A stretch of 45,121 bases of DNA from Thermodesulfobacteriota bacterium (GCA_021604765.1 BQJP01000022.1:1-45121), one strand, 5' to 3'; counted from the stretch's first letter, positions 32,207-41,776 are shown. The notes: generated by a model from the sequence alone, not told the origin. Translations and numbers: made by a program.

Positions 32207-32635
32207 TTAAACCTCCAATGTTTCAGGCTGTTGGGGTCCATGTGGGTGCTCGTTCCCTGTGTAAACCTTTAACCTGGTAATTAGTTTTTTCTGCCACTTG
32301 TTCTTTGGCAACATTCCCCAAACTGCCTTTTCTATTATCTCATTTGGCTTGGTTTCAAGTAAATCACTAGCTTTGGTTTCCTTGATACCGCCTGGGTGAT
32401 TTGTGTGTCTGTAGTATGTTTTCTGATTCCATTTGTCACCGGAAAAATGCAATTTGTCCGCGTTGACAACTATAACGAAGTCCCCGATGTCTGCATGAGG
32501 TGTATATTGTGGTTTGTCTTTGCCCCTTAAAATATTAGCAATTCTTGTGGCAAGTCTACCCACGGTTTTACCTTCTCCGTCAATCAAAAACCATTTCTTA
32601 TCAAAATCTTCTGATTTAGCCATATAGCTCTTCAT
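32207..32635 (-). CDS. rplM: 50S ribosomal protein L13
   Basis: 142 residues, as in E. coli. Segments [29 protein letters not shown] and M-L-P-K-N-K are characteristic. First gene of rplM-rpsI-inositol-phosphate synthase. GAGG lies 8 bases before the ATG. Confidence 0.98.
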   Translation of the reverse strand: MKSYMAKSEDFDKKWFLIDGEGKTVGRLATRIANILRGKDKPQYTPHADIGDFVIVVNADKLHFSGDKWNQKTYYRHTNHPGGIKETKASDLLETKPNEIIEKAVWGMLPKNKWQKKLITRLKVYTGNEHPHGPQQPETLEV

Positions 32636-32669
32636 ATTTTTAGCCTCTAATTATAGAAATAAACAATTC

Positions 32670-32697
32670 AATTTACCAATTCAGTAGCGATTGTCAA
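32670..32697 (-). promoter_or_regulatory. Promoter of the rplM-rpsI operon
   Basis: Minus-strand TTGACA (32692-32697), a 16-base spacer that ends in TGG, and TAAATT (32670-32675), so both -35 and extended -10 elements are present. A second TATAAT at 32650-32655 lies downstream without a matching -35. Confidence 0.6.
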
Positions 32698-32744
32698 GGG
32701 TTTTGCATATCTTGTTTGTTTTAACTTGGCTCTGATTACAAAAA

Positions 32745-32773
32745 TTGGTCTACTCATCTTATGATGATATAAT
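32745..32773 (+). promoter_or_regulatory. Promoter of glcD
   Basis: TTGGTC (32745-32750), a 17-base spacer and a perfect TATAAT (32768-32773). The transcript would start near 32780 and have a leader of about 23 bases without a Shine-Dalgarno sequence. Confidence 0.55.
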
Positions 32774-32802
32774 GATGCCGTACTTTACTAATACTACATG
32801 CT

Positions 32803-34290
32803 ATGACGACACAACACAAAACTAATTCTGCTTCCTGGAAAAACAAGTTCAGAGAAAAGCTTATTGAAATCATAGGCAAGGATGGAGTTATCCATTCTGA
32901 AGATGAGTTATTGGCTTATGATTGTGATGCTCTTACCGGGTATCGAATTAAACCCATATTCGTAGTATTACCTACCAATGCAAAACAAATCTCCGAGGTT
33001 ATTAGAGAGTGCTACAATGAAAATATCCCCTTTGTTCCCCGGGGCGCAGGTACTGGGTTGTCTGGAGGAGCTCTGCCGACTGATGAGGGAATTGTAATTT
33101 CGCTTTCCAAAATGAACAAGATACTGGATGTAGACATACCTAACCAAAGAGTGGTTGTAGAGCCTGGAGTTGTAAATCTTTGGGTTACAAATGCGGTTAG
33201 TCCCTATGGTTATTATTATGCTCCTGACCCTTCAAGCCAGATAGTTTGCACAATTGGCGGGAACGTAGCTGAGAATTCTGGCGGAGTGCACTGCCTAAAA
33301 TATGGAGTAACTACTAATCATGTCTTAGGTGTAGAGATGGTAATGCCGGACGGAGAGATAATTGAGATTGGCGGTAAAGCTTTGGATTATCCTGGCTATG
33401 ATCTAACAGGACTTGTAGTTGGATCAGAGGGACTACTTGGAATAGTAACGAAGGTCACCCTTAAAATAATTAAAAAACCTGAAGCGGTAAAAACTTTGTT
33501 TGCTTCATATGACAATGTTGAAGATGCGGGAGCTTCAGTTTCCGGAATTACGGCTCGGGGTGTTATTCCTGCAGGAATGGAAATAATGGATAGTTTCTGT
33601 ATTAAATCTGTTGAAGAAACTATTGGAGCAGGTTACCCAATTGATGCTGGCGCTATTTTATTGGTTGAACTAGACGGCCCATTAGCAGAAGTTGAAGCCC
33701 AGTTGCCAATTGTTGAAGAAGTATTAAAAGAAAATAATGCTATTCAAATAAAAATAGCCAAAAATGCAAAAGAAAGAGATCTATTGTGGAAAGGAAGAAA
33801 AAGCGCTTTCCCTGCGATGGGTCGCATAAGCTCAGATTACTATGTACAGGACGGTGTGATACCCAGAAGTAAGCTTGCAGAAGTTTTGGGCGAAATAGGA
33901 GAGTTAAGCAAAAAATATGGTCTACGCGTTGCAAATGTATTTCACGCCGGAGACGGTAATTTGCACCCACTAGTACTTTATGATGCTTCAAAAAAAGGGG
34001 ATCTTGATAAAACTCTTGAGCTTGCAGGAGAGATATTAAAGGTTTGCGTAGATAAAGGTGGGAGCATAACTGGAGAGCACGGAGTGGGTCACGATAAGAA
34101 GAGATTCCTCTCGTTGATGTTTAGCGACAATGATTTAGATGCAATGAATCTGATTAGATGCGCGTTTGATAATAAAGGACTTTGTAATCCTGGGAAATTA
34201 TTTCCTACACCGAGAACTTGTGTTGAACCCGGCATGAAGAAGTTTGAAGAACATCCTGTTCAAAAAGCAGGAATGGGTGAAATGTATTAG
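32803..34290 (+). CDS. glcD: Glycolate oxidase FAD subunit GlcD
   Basis: 495 residues. FAD-linked oxidase of the PCMH/VAO superfamily, oxidising glycolate (or D-lactate) to the keto acid. P-R-G-A-G-T-G-L-S-G-G-A-L-P is the pyrophosphate-binding loop, and A-P-D-P-S-S-Q, G-G-N-V-A-E-N-S-G-G and the C-terminal H-A-G-D-G-N-L-H-P and G-S-I-T-G-E-H-G-V-G are typical of GlcD. Downstream genes encode GlcE and GlcF, so the three-subunit glycolate oxidase is complete. Electrons probably enter the quinone pool at the inner membrane. Confidence 0.93.
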   Translation: MTTQHKTNSASWKNKFREKLIEIIGKDGVIHSEDELLAYDCDALTGYRIKPIFVVLPTNAKQISEVIRECYNENIPFVPRGAGTGLSGGALPTDEGIVISLSKMNKILDVDIPNQRVVVEPGVVNLWVTNAVSPYGYYYAPDPSSQIVCTIGGNVAENSGGVHCLKYGVTTNHVLGVEMVMPDGEIIEIGGKALDYPGYDLTGLVVGSEGLLGIVTKVTLKIIKKPEAVKTLFASYDNVEDAGASVSGITARGVIPAGMEIMDSFCIKSVEETIGAGYPIDAGAILLVELDGPLAEVEAQLPIVEEVLKENNAIQIKIAKNAKERDLLWKGRKSAFPAMGRISSDYYVQDGVIPRSKLAEVLGEIGELSKKYGLRVANVFHAGDGNLHPLVLYDASKKGDLDKTLELAGEILKVCVDKGGSITGEHGVGHDKKRFLSLMFSDNDLDAMNLIRCAFDNKGLCNPGKLFPTPRTCVEPGMKKFEEHPVQKAGMGEMY

Positions 34291-34319
34291 TTCTAAAATC
34301 TATTGTTGAAATTTGAGTT

Positions 34320-35651
34320 ATGATAAAAAAGTCAGTTACAAAAAAATTAAAGAGTATTGTAGGCGAGAAAAATACAATACTTGAAAAAGAAGAACTTGAA
34401 GCATTTAGTATTGATAATGTGCTGCCAGAAATAGTTCTTTCTCCAGATAACATTGAGCAGGTATCAGAAATTATGAAACTTGCTTCCAAAGAGTCCCTAA
34501 GTGTCATACCCTGGGGATCGGGGACAAAATCGGATTTAGGGAATAAACCCGATAGGGTCGACATCGTCATTTCAACAAATAATCTAAATCGCATTATAGA
34601 GCATGAGGCATCAGACCTCGTTGCTACAACACAGTCTGGCATTTCCCTGAGTAGCTTGCAGAAAGAACTAAACAAAGAAAATCAGTTTCTGGCGCTGGAT
34701 CCCCCACATATTAATAAAGATGCGACAATAGGTGGGATAATTGCAACAAACGATAGTGGTCCTGAAAGGCTTCGCTATGGAACAGCCAGAGAGTTCTTAA
34801 TTGGAATAAAAGTTGTCAAAGCAGACGGCAGTATATTTAAAGGCGGATCAAAAGTAGTAAAGAATGTTGCTGGATATGATCTTCCTAAACTTTATGTCGG
34901 CTCTCTTGGTACTTTAGGGATTATAGTAGAAGCTACATTCAGGCTTTACCCCGTTCCTGAATACTCTGAAACCTATGTGGCAAGTTTTTCCAGCTTAGAG
35001 AATTGCCATAAAACAATCTTAACCCTTTTGAACTCCAACCTAGTACTAACCTCTCTGGAATTATTAAATCCTGGACTTGCTACTTTAATTTCTAAAAGAA
35101 ATAATCTGGATATAAATGATTCTGAGTATTGTCTTGCGATAGGAATTAAAAATGTTGAGAAAGCAGTTAAAGACCAAATTTTTGCAGCGAAAAAAATCTC
35201 AGAACAAAATGGTGGAAATGGTCTGCTAATTAGTGGATCACAAGAAGAAAAACTTTGGGAAGATGTCAGAAATTTTCCATGGGATTTAGTAAAAGCAGAA
35301 AGTGTGGTGTGTAAAGTTGGTATTCTTGTTACTCAAATTCCAGCAGTCTTAAATATGGTTAAACAATTGTCAGATGAAAATGGGGTTGAGATTTTTGTAT
35401 CGACAAGAGCGGGCAATGGTATTTGCATTATTGCCATTAGAGGTGAGGGATCTTCTATAACTAATGCTCTTAACGATATGCGTGACTTTATATCAACATT
35501 TGGGGGCTCCTTGGTAATTCAAGAAGCATCAACAGAAATAAAAGAGCAGTTCGATATTTGGGGAGATATTGGATCAGGTCTTGGAATAATGAAAAGAATA
35601 AAATCAAATTTTGATCCAGATAACATTCTTAACCCGGGAAGATATATATAA
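34320..35651 (+). CDS. glcE: Glycolate oxidase subunit GlcE (FAD-binding)
   Basis: 443 residues, longer than E. coli GlcE (350) and with a fuller C-terminal domain. It has the same FAD loop in diverged form, P-W-G-S-G-T-K-S-D-L-G, then L-D-P-P-H, T-I-G-G-I-I-A-T-N-D-S-G-P and V-A-G-Y-D-L-P-K-L, which are strong GlcE markers. It ends F-D-P-D-N-I-L-N-P-G. It starts 30 bases after glcD with no clear Shine-Dalgarno sequence. Confidence 0.9.
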   Translation: MIKKSVTKKLKSIVGEKNTILEKEELEAFSIDNVLPEIVLSPDNIEQVSEIMKLASKESLSVIPWGSGTKSDLGNKPDRVDIVISTNNLNRIIEHEASDLVATTQSGISLSSLQKELNKENQFLALDPPHINKDATIGGIIATNDSGPERLRYGTAREFLIGIKVVKADGSIFKGGSKVVKNVAGYDLPKLYVGSLGTLGIIVEATFRLYPVPEYSETYVASFSSLENCHKTILTLLNSNLVLTSLELLNPGLATLISKRNNLDINDSEYCLAIGIKNVEKAVKDQIFAAKKISEQNGGNGLLISGSQEEKLWEDVRNFPWDLVKAESVVCKVGILVTQIPAVLNMVKQLSDENGVEIFVSTRAGNGICIIAIRGEGSSITNALNDMRDFISTFGGSLVIQEASTEIKEQFDIWGDIGSGLGIMKRIKSNFDPDNILNPGRYI

Positions 35652-35667
35652 AAGTTTTTTGTTTTTC

Positions 35668-35696
35668 TTGAAGTAACTTGCGACCTAAGTTACGAT
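35668..35696 (+). promoter_or_regulatory. Possible internal promoter before the DUF3891 gene
   Basis: TTGAAG (35668-35673), a 17-base spacer and TACGAT (35691-35696). If real, the DUF3891 gene and glcF have a second transcript besides read-through from glcD-glcE. Confidence 0.35.
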
Positions 35697-35739
35697 AATT
35701 TCGCTCCTACAAAATTCCTTAATTTATTTAACGCGATAG

Positions 35740-36510
35740 ATGATAAGAAGAGATAAAAATGGCGGGTGGATATTGATTACCCAACATGACCATGCTCTGC
35801 TTTCAGGGCAAATAATGGCGCATTGGGGAAATGATCAATTTGTTGTGCCGAAACCACACGATGAAGTTCTATTTGCCATTAGTATGCATGATTCAGGCTG
35901 GAAACATTGGGATGCTAAACCAAGAATTAATTCTGAGAACGGATATCCGGCTAATTTTACAGAGATGAGCCCGTATGATCAGAGTGTTATCTGGAGTAAT
36001 AGTTACAGACCTTATTCAAAAAAACATTCATATGCTGCAGCTCTTATTGCTTTACACTTTTCAAAATTTAATAGGAGTAATCTAAAAAAAGATCCGGATA
36101 ATAAACAACTGGAATTATTACAAATTGATATGAAGGACGTTATTTCAGCAGAGCTTGGTTTTAATATTTCAAATTCCAATTCTGATAAGATTCCGGACGA
36201 TATCAGAGTTAATCTAAAAATGCTGCAGATTGGAGATATTATTTCGCTAACACTCTGTCATGGTTGGAGGTCGATAGAAATAACTGAGACTCCGATTGAC
36301 TACAGTGGGAATAGTACAACTCTGAATATGGAATCTGAAGATGGGTTCAACTACAAAATCTCTCCTTATCCCTATGATAAGTCCAAATTAGAATTTAATA
36401 TTGTTGGCAAGAATCTACATGAAAAATCATTTACAAGTGATCAAGAACTTAGAGATGCTATAGAGGCTTCTGAAGACCAAACTCTTGCTTTTACTATAAT
36501 AAGGGGCTAA
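35740..36510 (+). CDS. DUF3891-family protein within the glycolate oxidase cluster
   Basis: 256 residues. The N-terminus I-T-Q-H-D-H-A-L-L-S-G-Q-I-M-A-H-W-G, followed by I-S-M-H-D-S-G-W-K-H-W-D, is the conserved histidine/aspartate pattern of DUF3891. It recalls HD-domain metal-binding proteins (H-D pairs), though no reaction is known to me. It lies between glcE (88 bases) and glcF (9 bases), so it may act on glycolate metabolism or on the stability of the complex, but this is inference from position only. No signal peptide or membrane segment. Confidence 0.82.
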   Translation: MIRRDKNGGWILITQHDHALLSGQIMAHWGNDQFVVPKPHDEVLFAISMHDSGWKHWDAKPRINSENGYPANFTEMSPYDQSVIWSNSYRPYSKKHSYAAALIALHFSKFNRSNLKKDPDNKQLELLQIDMKDVISAELGFNISNSNSDKIPDDIRVNLKMLQIGDIISLTLCHGWRSIEITETPIDYSGNSTTLNMESEDGFNYKISPYPYDKSKLEFNIVGKNLHEKSFTSDQELRDAIEASEDQTLAFTIIRG

Positions 36511-36519
36511 ACATTTACT

Positions 36520-37827
36520 ATGAGTGAAACTCCGTATCATGCTTTTGATGAGAAGGACAAACCTAACTCAGATCTTATAAGAGACTGTGTTCACTGTGGT
36601 TTTTGCCTTTCTGCCTGCCCAACATACCTTGAAACTGGTAACGAGCTAGATTCCCCAAGGGGCAGAATTTATTTAATGCACTCAGCAGTAAATGGAGAAA
36701 TACCGCTTGAGGGCTCATTAGTAAAACATTTAGATATGTGTCTGGGTTGTTTGGCATGTGAACCGGCATGTCCTTCTGGGGTGCAGTACGGAAGTTTGAT
36801 AGAGGCTGGACGATCTCAGATAGAACGCCGCTATGAAAGATCAGGCTTCGACAAGTTCTACAGATCTACTATTTTCTCTTTATTCCCTTACCCAAAGAGA
36901 ATGAAGTTAATGCTTCCACTGTTTTATGTTTATCAAAAATTGGGTTTAAGAAGTCTTATACAATCAACAGGAGTTATAAGCCGCTTCTCGCAAAAACTTG
37001 CAAACATGGAAGCAATGCTTCCTGAAGTGGACTCCCCAACTTTTCCCGCCGAGTTGCCTGAAGTAATTTCTGCTAAAGGAAAACAGCGCTATAGAGTTGC
37101 TCTCCTCACAGGGTGTGTTCAAAGCGTCTTCTTTTCTAAAACAAATGAGGCCACAGTTAGAGTTCTGGCAGAGAATGGCTGTGAAGTGATTGTCCCTCAA
37201 AATCAAAGCTGCTGCGGTGCTCTATCAGTTCATTCAGGCAGGTTGTCAGAAGGAAGAGAATTTGCAATACAAACCATTAAGACATTTGAAAAATTAGATG
37301 TAGACGCATTTGTTATTAACTCTGCTGGATGCGGCTCTACAATTAAAGATTATGGAGAGATACTAAAGGATGACCCTCAATATGCAGAACGAGCAGAAGC
37401 ACTAAGTGAAAAAACAAAAGATATTATGGAATTCCTTTCTGAGATAGGGCTCAAAGGGGAACTCCAAAATCTGGATATTAAAGTTACTTATCAAGACGCC
37501 TGTCACATAGGTCATGCTCAGCGGATAAAAGAGCAGCCAAGAGAGGTTCTTAATGAAATACCTGGCTTAGAATTAATAGAGATGCCCGAGTCAGATCTAT
37601 GCTGCGGAAGTGCCGGGATTTATAACCTGGTACAGCCTGAGATGTCCCAGGGGTTACTCGATCGGAAAATGGGTAATGTGAAACAAAATAAAGTCGACTA
37701 TTTAGTTGCAGGAAACCCGGGATGTTTATTGCAGATTCAAAAAGGAATTAAAAATAATGGTCTGAATATTAAGACTGCACATCCGGTTGAACTGTTGGAC
37801 TGGTCCTACAGAGGAACCATAGACTAA
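36520..37827 (+). CDS. glcF: Glycolate oxidase iron-sulfur subunit GlcF
   Basis: 435 residues. Two 4Fe-4S ferredoxin motifs near the N-terminus: C-V-H-C-G-F-C-L-S-A-C-P-T and C-L-G-C-L-A-C-E-P-A-C-P-S-G. Two CCG domains follow, with S-C-C-G-A-L-S-V-H-S-G and L-C-C-G-S-A-G-I-Y-N. It passes electrons from the flavin subunits toward quinone. It starts 9 bases after the DUF3891 gene and converges with a lipoprotein gene 3 bases beyond its stop. Confidence 0.94.
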   Translation: MSETPYHAFDEKDKPNSDLIRDCVHCGFCLSACPTYLETGNELDSPRGRIYLMHSAVNGEIPLEGSLVKHLDMCLGCLACEPACPSGVQYGSLIEAGRSQIERRYERSGFDKFYRSTIFSLFPYPKRMKLMLPLFYVYQKLGLRSLIQSTGVISRFSQKLANMEAMLPEVDSPTFPAELPEVISAKGKQRYRVALLTGCVQSVFFSKTNEATVRVLAENGCEVIVPQNQSCCGALSVHSGRLSEGREFAIQTIKTFEKLDVDAFVINSAGCGSTIKDYGEILKDDPQYAERAEALSEKTKDIMEFLSEIGLKGELQNLDIKVTYQDACHIGHAQRIKEQPREVLNEIPGLELIEMPESDLCCGSAGIYNLVQPEMSQGLLDRKMGNVKQNKVDYLVAGNPGCLLQIQKGIKNNGLNIKTAHPVELLDWSYRGTID

Positions 37828-37830
37828 AGA

Positions 37831-38328
37831 TTACCAGCTAATCCCTCTGCTTTTTATATCATCAAGCAGGTTAGTGAGAGGTTTATTCTCTGCAACCCAA
37901 AAACTTCCAGAGTCCTCAGAATTAAAAACCGGTTTTTCAAATTTACATACTTTTATTACTTCCTCGCAATTTGAATCCATAACTTCTCCAGTGCCTAAAG
38001 TCGTACAATTCATTTCAAAGTCCTCTAGGTTAATAGTTATTGCGGACCAATTCCCTGCATTTAATTCCGATGCCCAACCAGCACTTGCTCCCGGATCTTT
38101 AGACATTACGTGGTTTAGCCAAAAACTCTTGTCTGATACATTATGAAGTAAATATAGACTCTGTTTTGAAGAACTTTCGTTAAGAATCACATTTTGAGAT
38201 CTAAATTCATAACTCTCGGCTGTACAACCTTCTGGAAAATCTGAATCCGCAGTGCCTCCACTGCATCCTATAGGCGATAAAAGCACAAATAAAGTAATTA
38301 TAAAGAATTTTCTTATAGGAAAAGTCAC
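37831..38328 (-). CDS. Hypothetical lipoprotein
   Basis: 165 residues from a GTG at 38328, which lies 6 bases after GGAGGG. An ATG seven codons earlier lies before that Shine-Dalgarno and would put it inside the gene. The signal peptide starts T-F-P-I-R-K-F-F and ends with lipobox S-P-I-G-C (Cys 22). The mature part has several cysteines and a central block L-Y-L-L-H-N-V-S, then K-D-P-G-A-S-A-G-W-A-S. This faintly recalls the EnhB-like secreted proteins of Legionella and Coxiella (from memory, not verified). Function unknown. Confidence 0.7.
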   Translation of the reverse strand: MTFPIRKFFIITLFVLLSPIGCSGGTADSDFPEGCTAESYEFRSQNVILNESSSKQSLYLLHNVSDKSFWLNHVMSKDPGASAGWASELNAGNWSAITINLEDFEMNCTTLGTGEVMDSNCEEVIKVCKFEKPVFNSEDSGSFWVAENKPLTNLLDDIKSRGISW

Positions 38329-38460
38329 TTTATTCCCTCCATATTTCATTTCTACTGCTTAATAATACTATAGTTGAGTAAATATTCCCAAATAATAAAT
38401 TTCAAATAGTATATCAAAAACGATCAGTTATCCTTATTAAATAACAATAAAAGGGGATAA

Positions 38461-39039
38461 ATGGCGATGAAATACCTTTCAGTTCTTTTAGTTTCAATTT
38501 TCATACTAGTTTCAATATCTTGCGATACATTAGATGATAGCGGTATAGACCCTGATCCGCTTATTACAGCGGAAATAGCGGACTCTCAAACCTACAATCT
38601 AGTAACTCCTGTATATGGAATGCAGGTATCCATTAAGAACGGTGTAGATAGAAGTGATCAGGGTGTGCTGGATATTCTAGATAGAAGAGCCACACAATTT
38701 TTGGACTGTCAATTTGCCGAGGGTTCACAACTTGGCTTTGAGCAAGTAATGCTAGATGATGGGACTATTGTTCCTCCACTCTCTGATCTCAGGGTTTTTG
38801 TAGTTCCTATCAGATATAAGTGTGATGTTCCAGGAACTAGCGTGTGTAACGGAACATACTTTAGTGGCGTTGATATAGTTACAGTTGCAGAAGGCGGATT
38901 CGCAGGATGTGATGTATTTCTTCCATGGAAGCATGAGCTTGGTCATAGATATGGTATGGAGCTCGATCATAGTAATCAATCGGATTTTCAGTCATGTATA
39001 GGAGATTCTAGTTGTGATATAGGGGATATTTTTGACTAG
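38461..39039 (+). CDS. Lipoprotein with HELGH zinc-protease-like motif
   Basis: 192 residues. Signal peptide with lipobox S-I-S-C (Cys 21). AAGGGG lies just upstream, and a second ATG at 38467 is possible. Near the C-terminus H-E-L-G-H-R-Y-G-M-E-L-D-H gives HExxHxxG, close to the metzincin zinc motif, though the third ligand would be a histidine two residues later than normal. Six cysteines occur in the second half, four of them flanking this motif. The protein is short for a protease and lacks a long C-terminal lobe, so it may be a minimal or inactive relative. It sits divergently from the preceding lipoprotein gene. Confidence 0.65.
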   Translation: MAMKYLSVLLVSIFILVSISCDTLDDSGIDPDPLITAEIADSQTYNLVTPVYGMQVSIKNGVDRSDQGVLDILDRRATQFLDCQFAEGSQLGFEQVMLDDGTIVPPLSDLRVFVVPIRYKCDVPGTSVCNGTYFSGVDIVTVAEGGFAGCDVFLPWKHELGHRYGMELDHSNQSDFQSCIGDSSCDIGDIFD

Positions 39040-39048
39040 GGTCAAAGT

Positions 39049-39645
39049 TTAGTTCCCGAAAGCTTTTTTCCTGCGCAGGCTTAGCCATATGGCAATATTT
39101 ATCAAAAAGCATGATACTATGAGCAAACCAACGGTGTACTTAAAAAAGACACGGGGCATTATATAAAAAGACAGATCATATTTATTATTCTGCCAAAGGT
39201 CATTGTCAAAAAGTAGAGGATGAAAAATATCTCTCCAGAAAGTTCCAAAAAACGGCAGTACTACAAGTAAAGCCATAATAATTACAGCATTAATTAAAGC
39301 AAAGCGTGAAGCTAGCTTCCTGTTATAGGTTCGCGCGATTATAACCAAGCTCAGCAAACCAAAGAAAAGCATTTTATCAAATATGGAGCGCACTTCTTTT
39401 AGATGTAGTTTCTCTTTCTGGGTAAGGAAGCTATCAAGTTCTCCTTGATGTCTAAAAAAAGAGGCAAGTTCATTAATGCCATCAACAGACCTCTCAATCC
39501 CGATTACCTCACATCTACCATGCCACTCACAATTAAGTTCCATCCATTGCGGCAGATAAAATGTAAGGGTCATAGGTATATAAAAGGTCAGATATAAAAG
39601 TGAAATGAATAATAAAGTTGATTTGATACGGTTATAGAAATTCAT
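39049..39645 (-). CDS. DUF1461 / TIGR01906-type integral membrane protein
   Basis: 198 residues with about four membrane helices (near 10-30, 92-106, 115-135, 165-188). The segment E-V-R-S-I-F-D-K-M-L-F-F and the later F-W-R-D-I-F-H-P-L-L-F-D-N-D-L-W, followed by Y-I-M-P-R-V-F-F, matches the layout of the DUF1461 family as I recall it. Function unknown. It ends 9 bases after the convergent metalloprotease-like gene and follows nhaA by 33 bases on the same strand. Confidence 0.7.
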   Translation of the reverse strand: MNFYNRIKSTLLFISLLYLTFYIPMTLTFYLPQWMELNCEWHGRCEVIGIERSVDGINELASFFRHQGELDSFLTQKEKLHLKEVRSIFDKMLFFGLLSLVIIARTYNRKLASRFALINAVIIMALLVVLPFFGTFWRDIFHPLLFDNDLWQNNKYDLSFYIMPRVFFKYTVGLLIVSCFLINIAIWLSLRRKKAFGN

Positions 39646-39678
39646 TTATTTTGGGTTCGACTTACTATGCCATCCGGC

Positions 39679-40881
39679 TCAATCATGATTATCCGTCTTG
39701 TTATTTAGGGATTTTTTTATAACTAGATAACCTGAAATTGCCGCAATAAATGAACCTGCGAGGATTCCAATACGTGCCGATACTGCATCATCCGCAATAC
39801 TGCTGTCAAATGCCAAAGTGCTGATAAACAGACTCATTGTAAATCCGATTCCGCAGAGGATAGAGGTTCCATAGACTAACTTCCAGTTTAAATCCGATGG
39901 TAATTTTGCCAATCCCAATTTGACTGCGGCATAAGAGAATCCGAATACACCAATCTGTTTTCCAAGAATAAGTCCCAGAGCAATCCCCAATGGAATAGGT
40001 TCTAATAATTTCTCAAATGACATGCCTTCAAGTGATACTCCTGCATTGGCAAACGCAAAAATCGGCATTATTCCAAATGCTATCCATGGGTGAAGTGAAT
40101 GTTCCATTTCGCGAAGAGGACAAGGCTCATCTTCGTTAGTCCTAAGAGGAATTGCAAAGGCAAGCACAACACCTGCTAGGGTTGCATGAACGCCCGATTT
40201 TAAAACACATATCCAGAGGATGATGCCGACTACAACATATGCGGCTATCCTTTTTACTCCAAAAAAATTCATGGCGAATAATATTGCTATAGCAATTCCT
40301 GCGAAAATTAGGGACGTGGTGGATAGCTGTCCTGAATAGAATATTGCTATTATTACTATAGCTCCTAAGTCATCTATAATCGCCAGTGTTAGAAGGAAAA
40401 GTTTTAATGAAAGAGGCACACGAGAGCCTAGTAACGCTAGTATTCCTAGAGCAAAAGCAATATCAGTTGCAGCTGGAATGGCCCATCCGCTTAAAGATGA
40501 TGAGTTGGTAAGGTTGAAGGCGACATATATAGCTGCTGGAATTACCATTCCACCTATAGCGGCAAAACCCGGCAGAGCCACCTGAGACAGGCTCGATAAC
40601 TGACCGTCTAAAATTTCACGTTTTACCTCAAGACCAATTAATAGAAAGAATATTGCCATGAGGCCGTCGTTTATCCATAAAAGAAGCGGCTTAGCTAATT
40701 GCAGCGCTCCAATACGAATTTCAACCGGGGTGTCTAAAAACAGATCATATAATCCTGAGAGGGGAGAGTTGTTAATTATTAGGGCAAGTATTGCCGCTCC
40801 GACTAGTATGATGCCGCTTGCTGATTCAAGCTTAAGAAATTCCCTGATTGCTTCTAAAGCACGTATAGGCTTAACGCTCAT
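39679..40881 (-). CDS. nhaA: Na+/H+ antiporter NhaA
   Basis: 400 residues with about 12 helices. The pair of transport aspartates appears in A-I-I-D-D-L-G-A-I, preceded by [12 protein letters not shown], both hallmarks of Nha[11 protein letters not shown] and [11 protein letters not shown] are also present. It exports sodium in exchange for protons for pH and salt control. A purine run AGGGGGG lies about 9 bases before the ATG. Confidence 0.95.
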   Translation of the reverse strand: MSVKPIRALEAIREFLKLESASGIILVGAAILALIINNSPLSGLYDLFLDTPVEIRIGALQLAKPLLLWINDGLMAIFFLLIGLEVKREILDGQLSSLSQVALPGFAAIGGMVIPAAIYVAFNLTNSSSLSGWAIPAATDIAFALGILALLGSRVPLSLKLFLLTLAIIDDLGAIVIIAIFYSGQLSTTSLIFAGIAIAILFAMNFFGVKRIAAYVVVGIILWICVLKSGVHATLAGVVLAFAIPLRTNEDEPCPLREMEHSLHPWIAFGIMPIFAFANAGVSLEGMSFEKLLEPIPLGIALGLILGKQIGVFGFSYAAVKLGLAKLPSDLNWKLVYGTSILCGIGFTMSLFISTLAFDSSIADDAVSARIGILAGSFIAAISGYLVIKKSLNNKTDNHD

Positions 40882-41018
40882 TAAAAATATCCCCCCTAAA
40901 GATGAAAAAAATTATACGTTACTCGAATGTATTATCAAAACACATTCATTTTTAAAGTACTAGATAAAAGTAATAGGATTAATTTAAGCATAATTGGTAA
41001 AAAAAAAGAAACAAATTA

Positions 41019-41666
41019 TTAAGGGTTTAAAGCTTCTACGAATACACTTTCTTCAGATCTTTCTTCAAGATTTAAACTCCCAGGGTTTAGGATTGTTGTC
41101 GAACCTGGTTCCATAACTTTTGAATCTCTAAATCCTGAAGATGATAGCAGTTTGCAAAGAGAATCATCATCGTACATCCACATGTGGTGCCTGTCACCTA
41201 TCAAAAACGTTTTGATTTTATCAATAATAGACTTTGGTTTCTCTTTTGTTAGCAAAATATTCTCTACAAAGAAGTCGGCATCTTTATTGTCAAGATAGTT
41301 TTCAATATGAAATTTCAAGCTTGGTACGGCCAATCTTATTATTCCGCCGTGAATTAAGACCCGGCGAGCTTCCTTGAGGAATTCTGCCGCCTCTTTCCTA
41401 TCCAAATGCTCAAGCATATGACTGCTGTATAAGACCTCTACCGAACCATCTGATTCGGGTATATGTTTTGTGGCGTTAGCCCATTTAATATTTGAATTGC
41501 GGGCAAAGTTAACAAATTCAGTCTGAGATTCTGATAAAAGACCTATATTAGAGGCGAGATGCGAGACAATTGGAATTCCCGCTAAGCGAATAGCAAACGA
41601 GTTGTCATAATTATTCCATCCATTGGTAGGTGTCTGTCCACAACCTATATTTACTCTTAAAGACAT
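41019..41666 (-). CDS. SAM-dependent methyltransferase (type 11)
   Basis: 215 residues. GAGGT lies 7 bases before the ATG. N-terminal V-N-I-G-C-G-Q-T-P is SAM motif I, and S-S-H-M-L-E-H-L follows, typical of the predicted methyltransferases that act on sugars or surface polysaccharides. R-R-V-L-I-H-G-G-I-I-R-L-A-V-P is motif post-III. The substrate is unknown and there is no glycan cluster nearby. The 137-base gap toward nhaA (40882-41018) shows only A-rich sequence. Confidence 0.82.
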   Translation of the reverse strand: MSLRVNIGCGQTPTNGWNNYDNSFAIRLAGIPIVSHLASNIGLLSESQTEFVNFARNSNIKWANATKHIPESDGSVEVLYSSHMLEHLDRKEAAEFLKEARRVLIHGGIIRLAVPSLKFHIENYLDNKDADFFVENILLTKEKPKSIIDKIKTFLIGDRHHMWMYDDDSLCKLLSSSGFRDSKVMEPGSTTILNPGSLNLEERSEESVFVEALNP

Positions 41667-41776
41667 CTGAAATACCTCAAGTCAAAATGTATTAGAATTT
41701 GCGCAAAGCTATTAAATCTCGAACTATTATATTCTGAAAAAAAATATATGCATAGTTAAGGCTTGTTTTTATGTCT

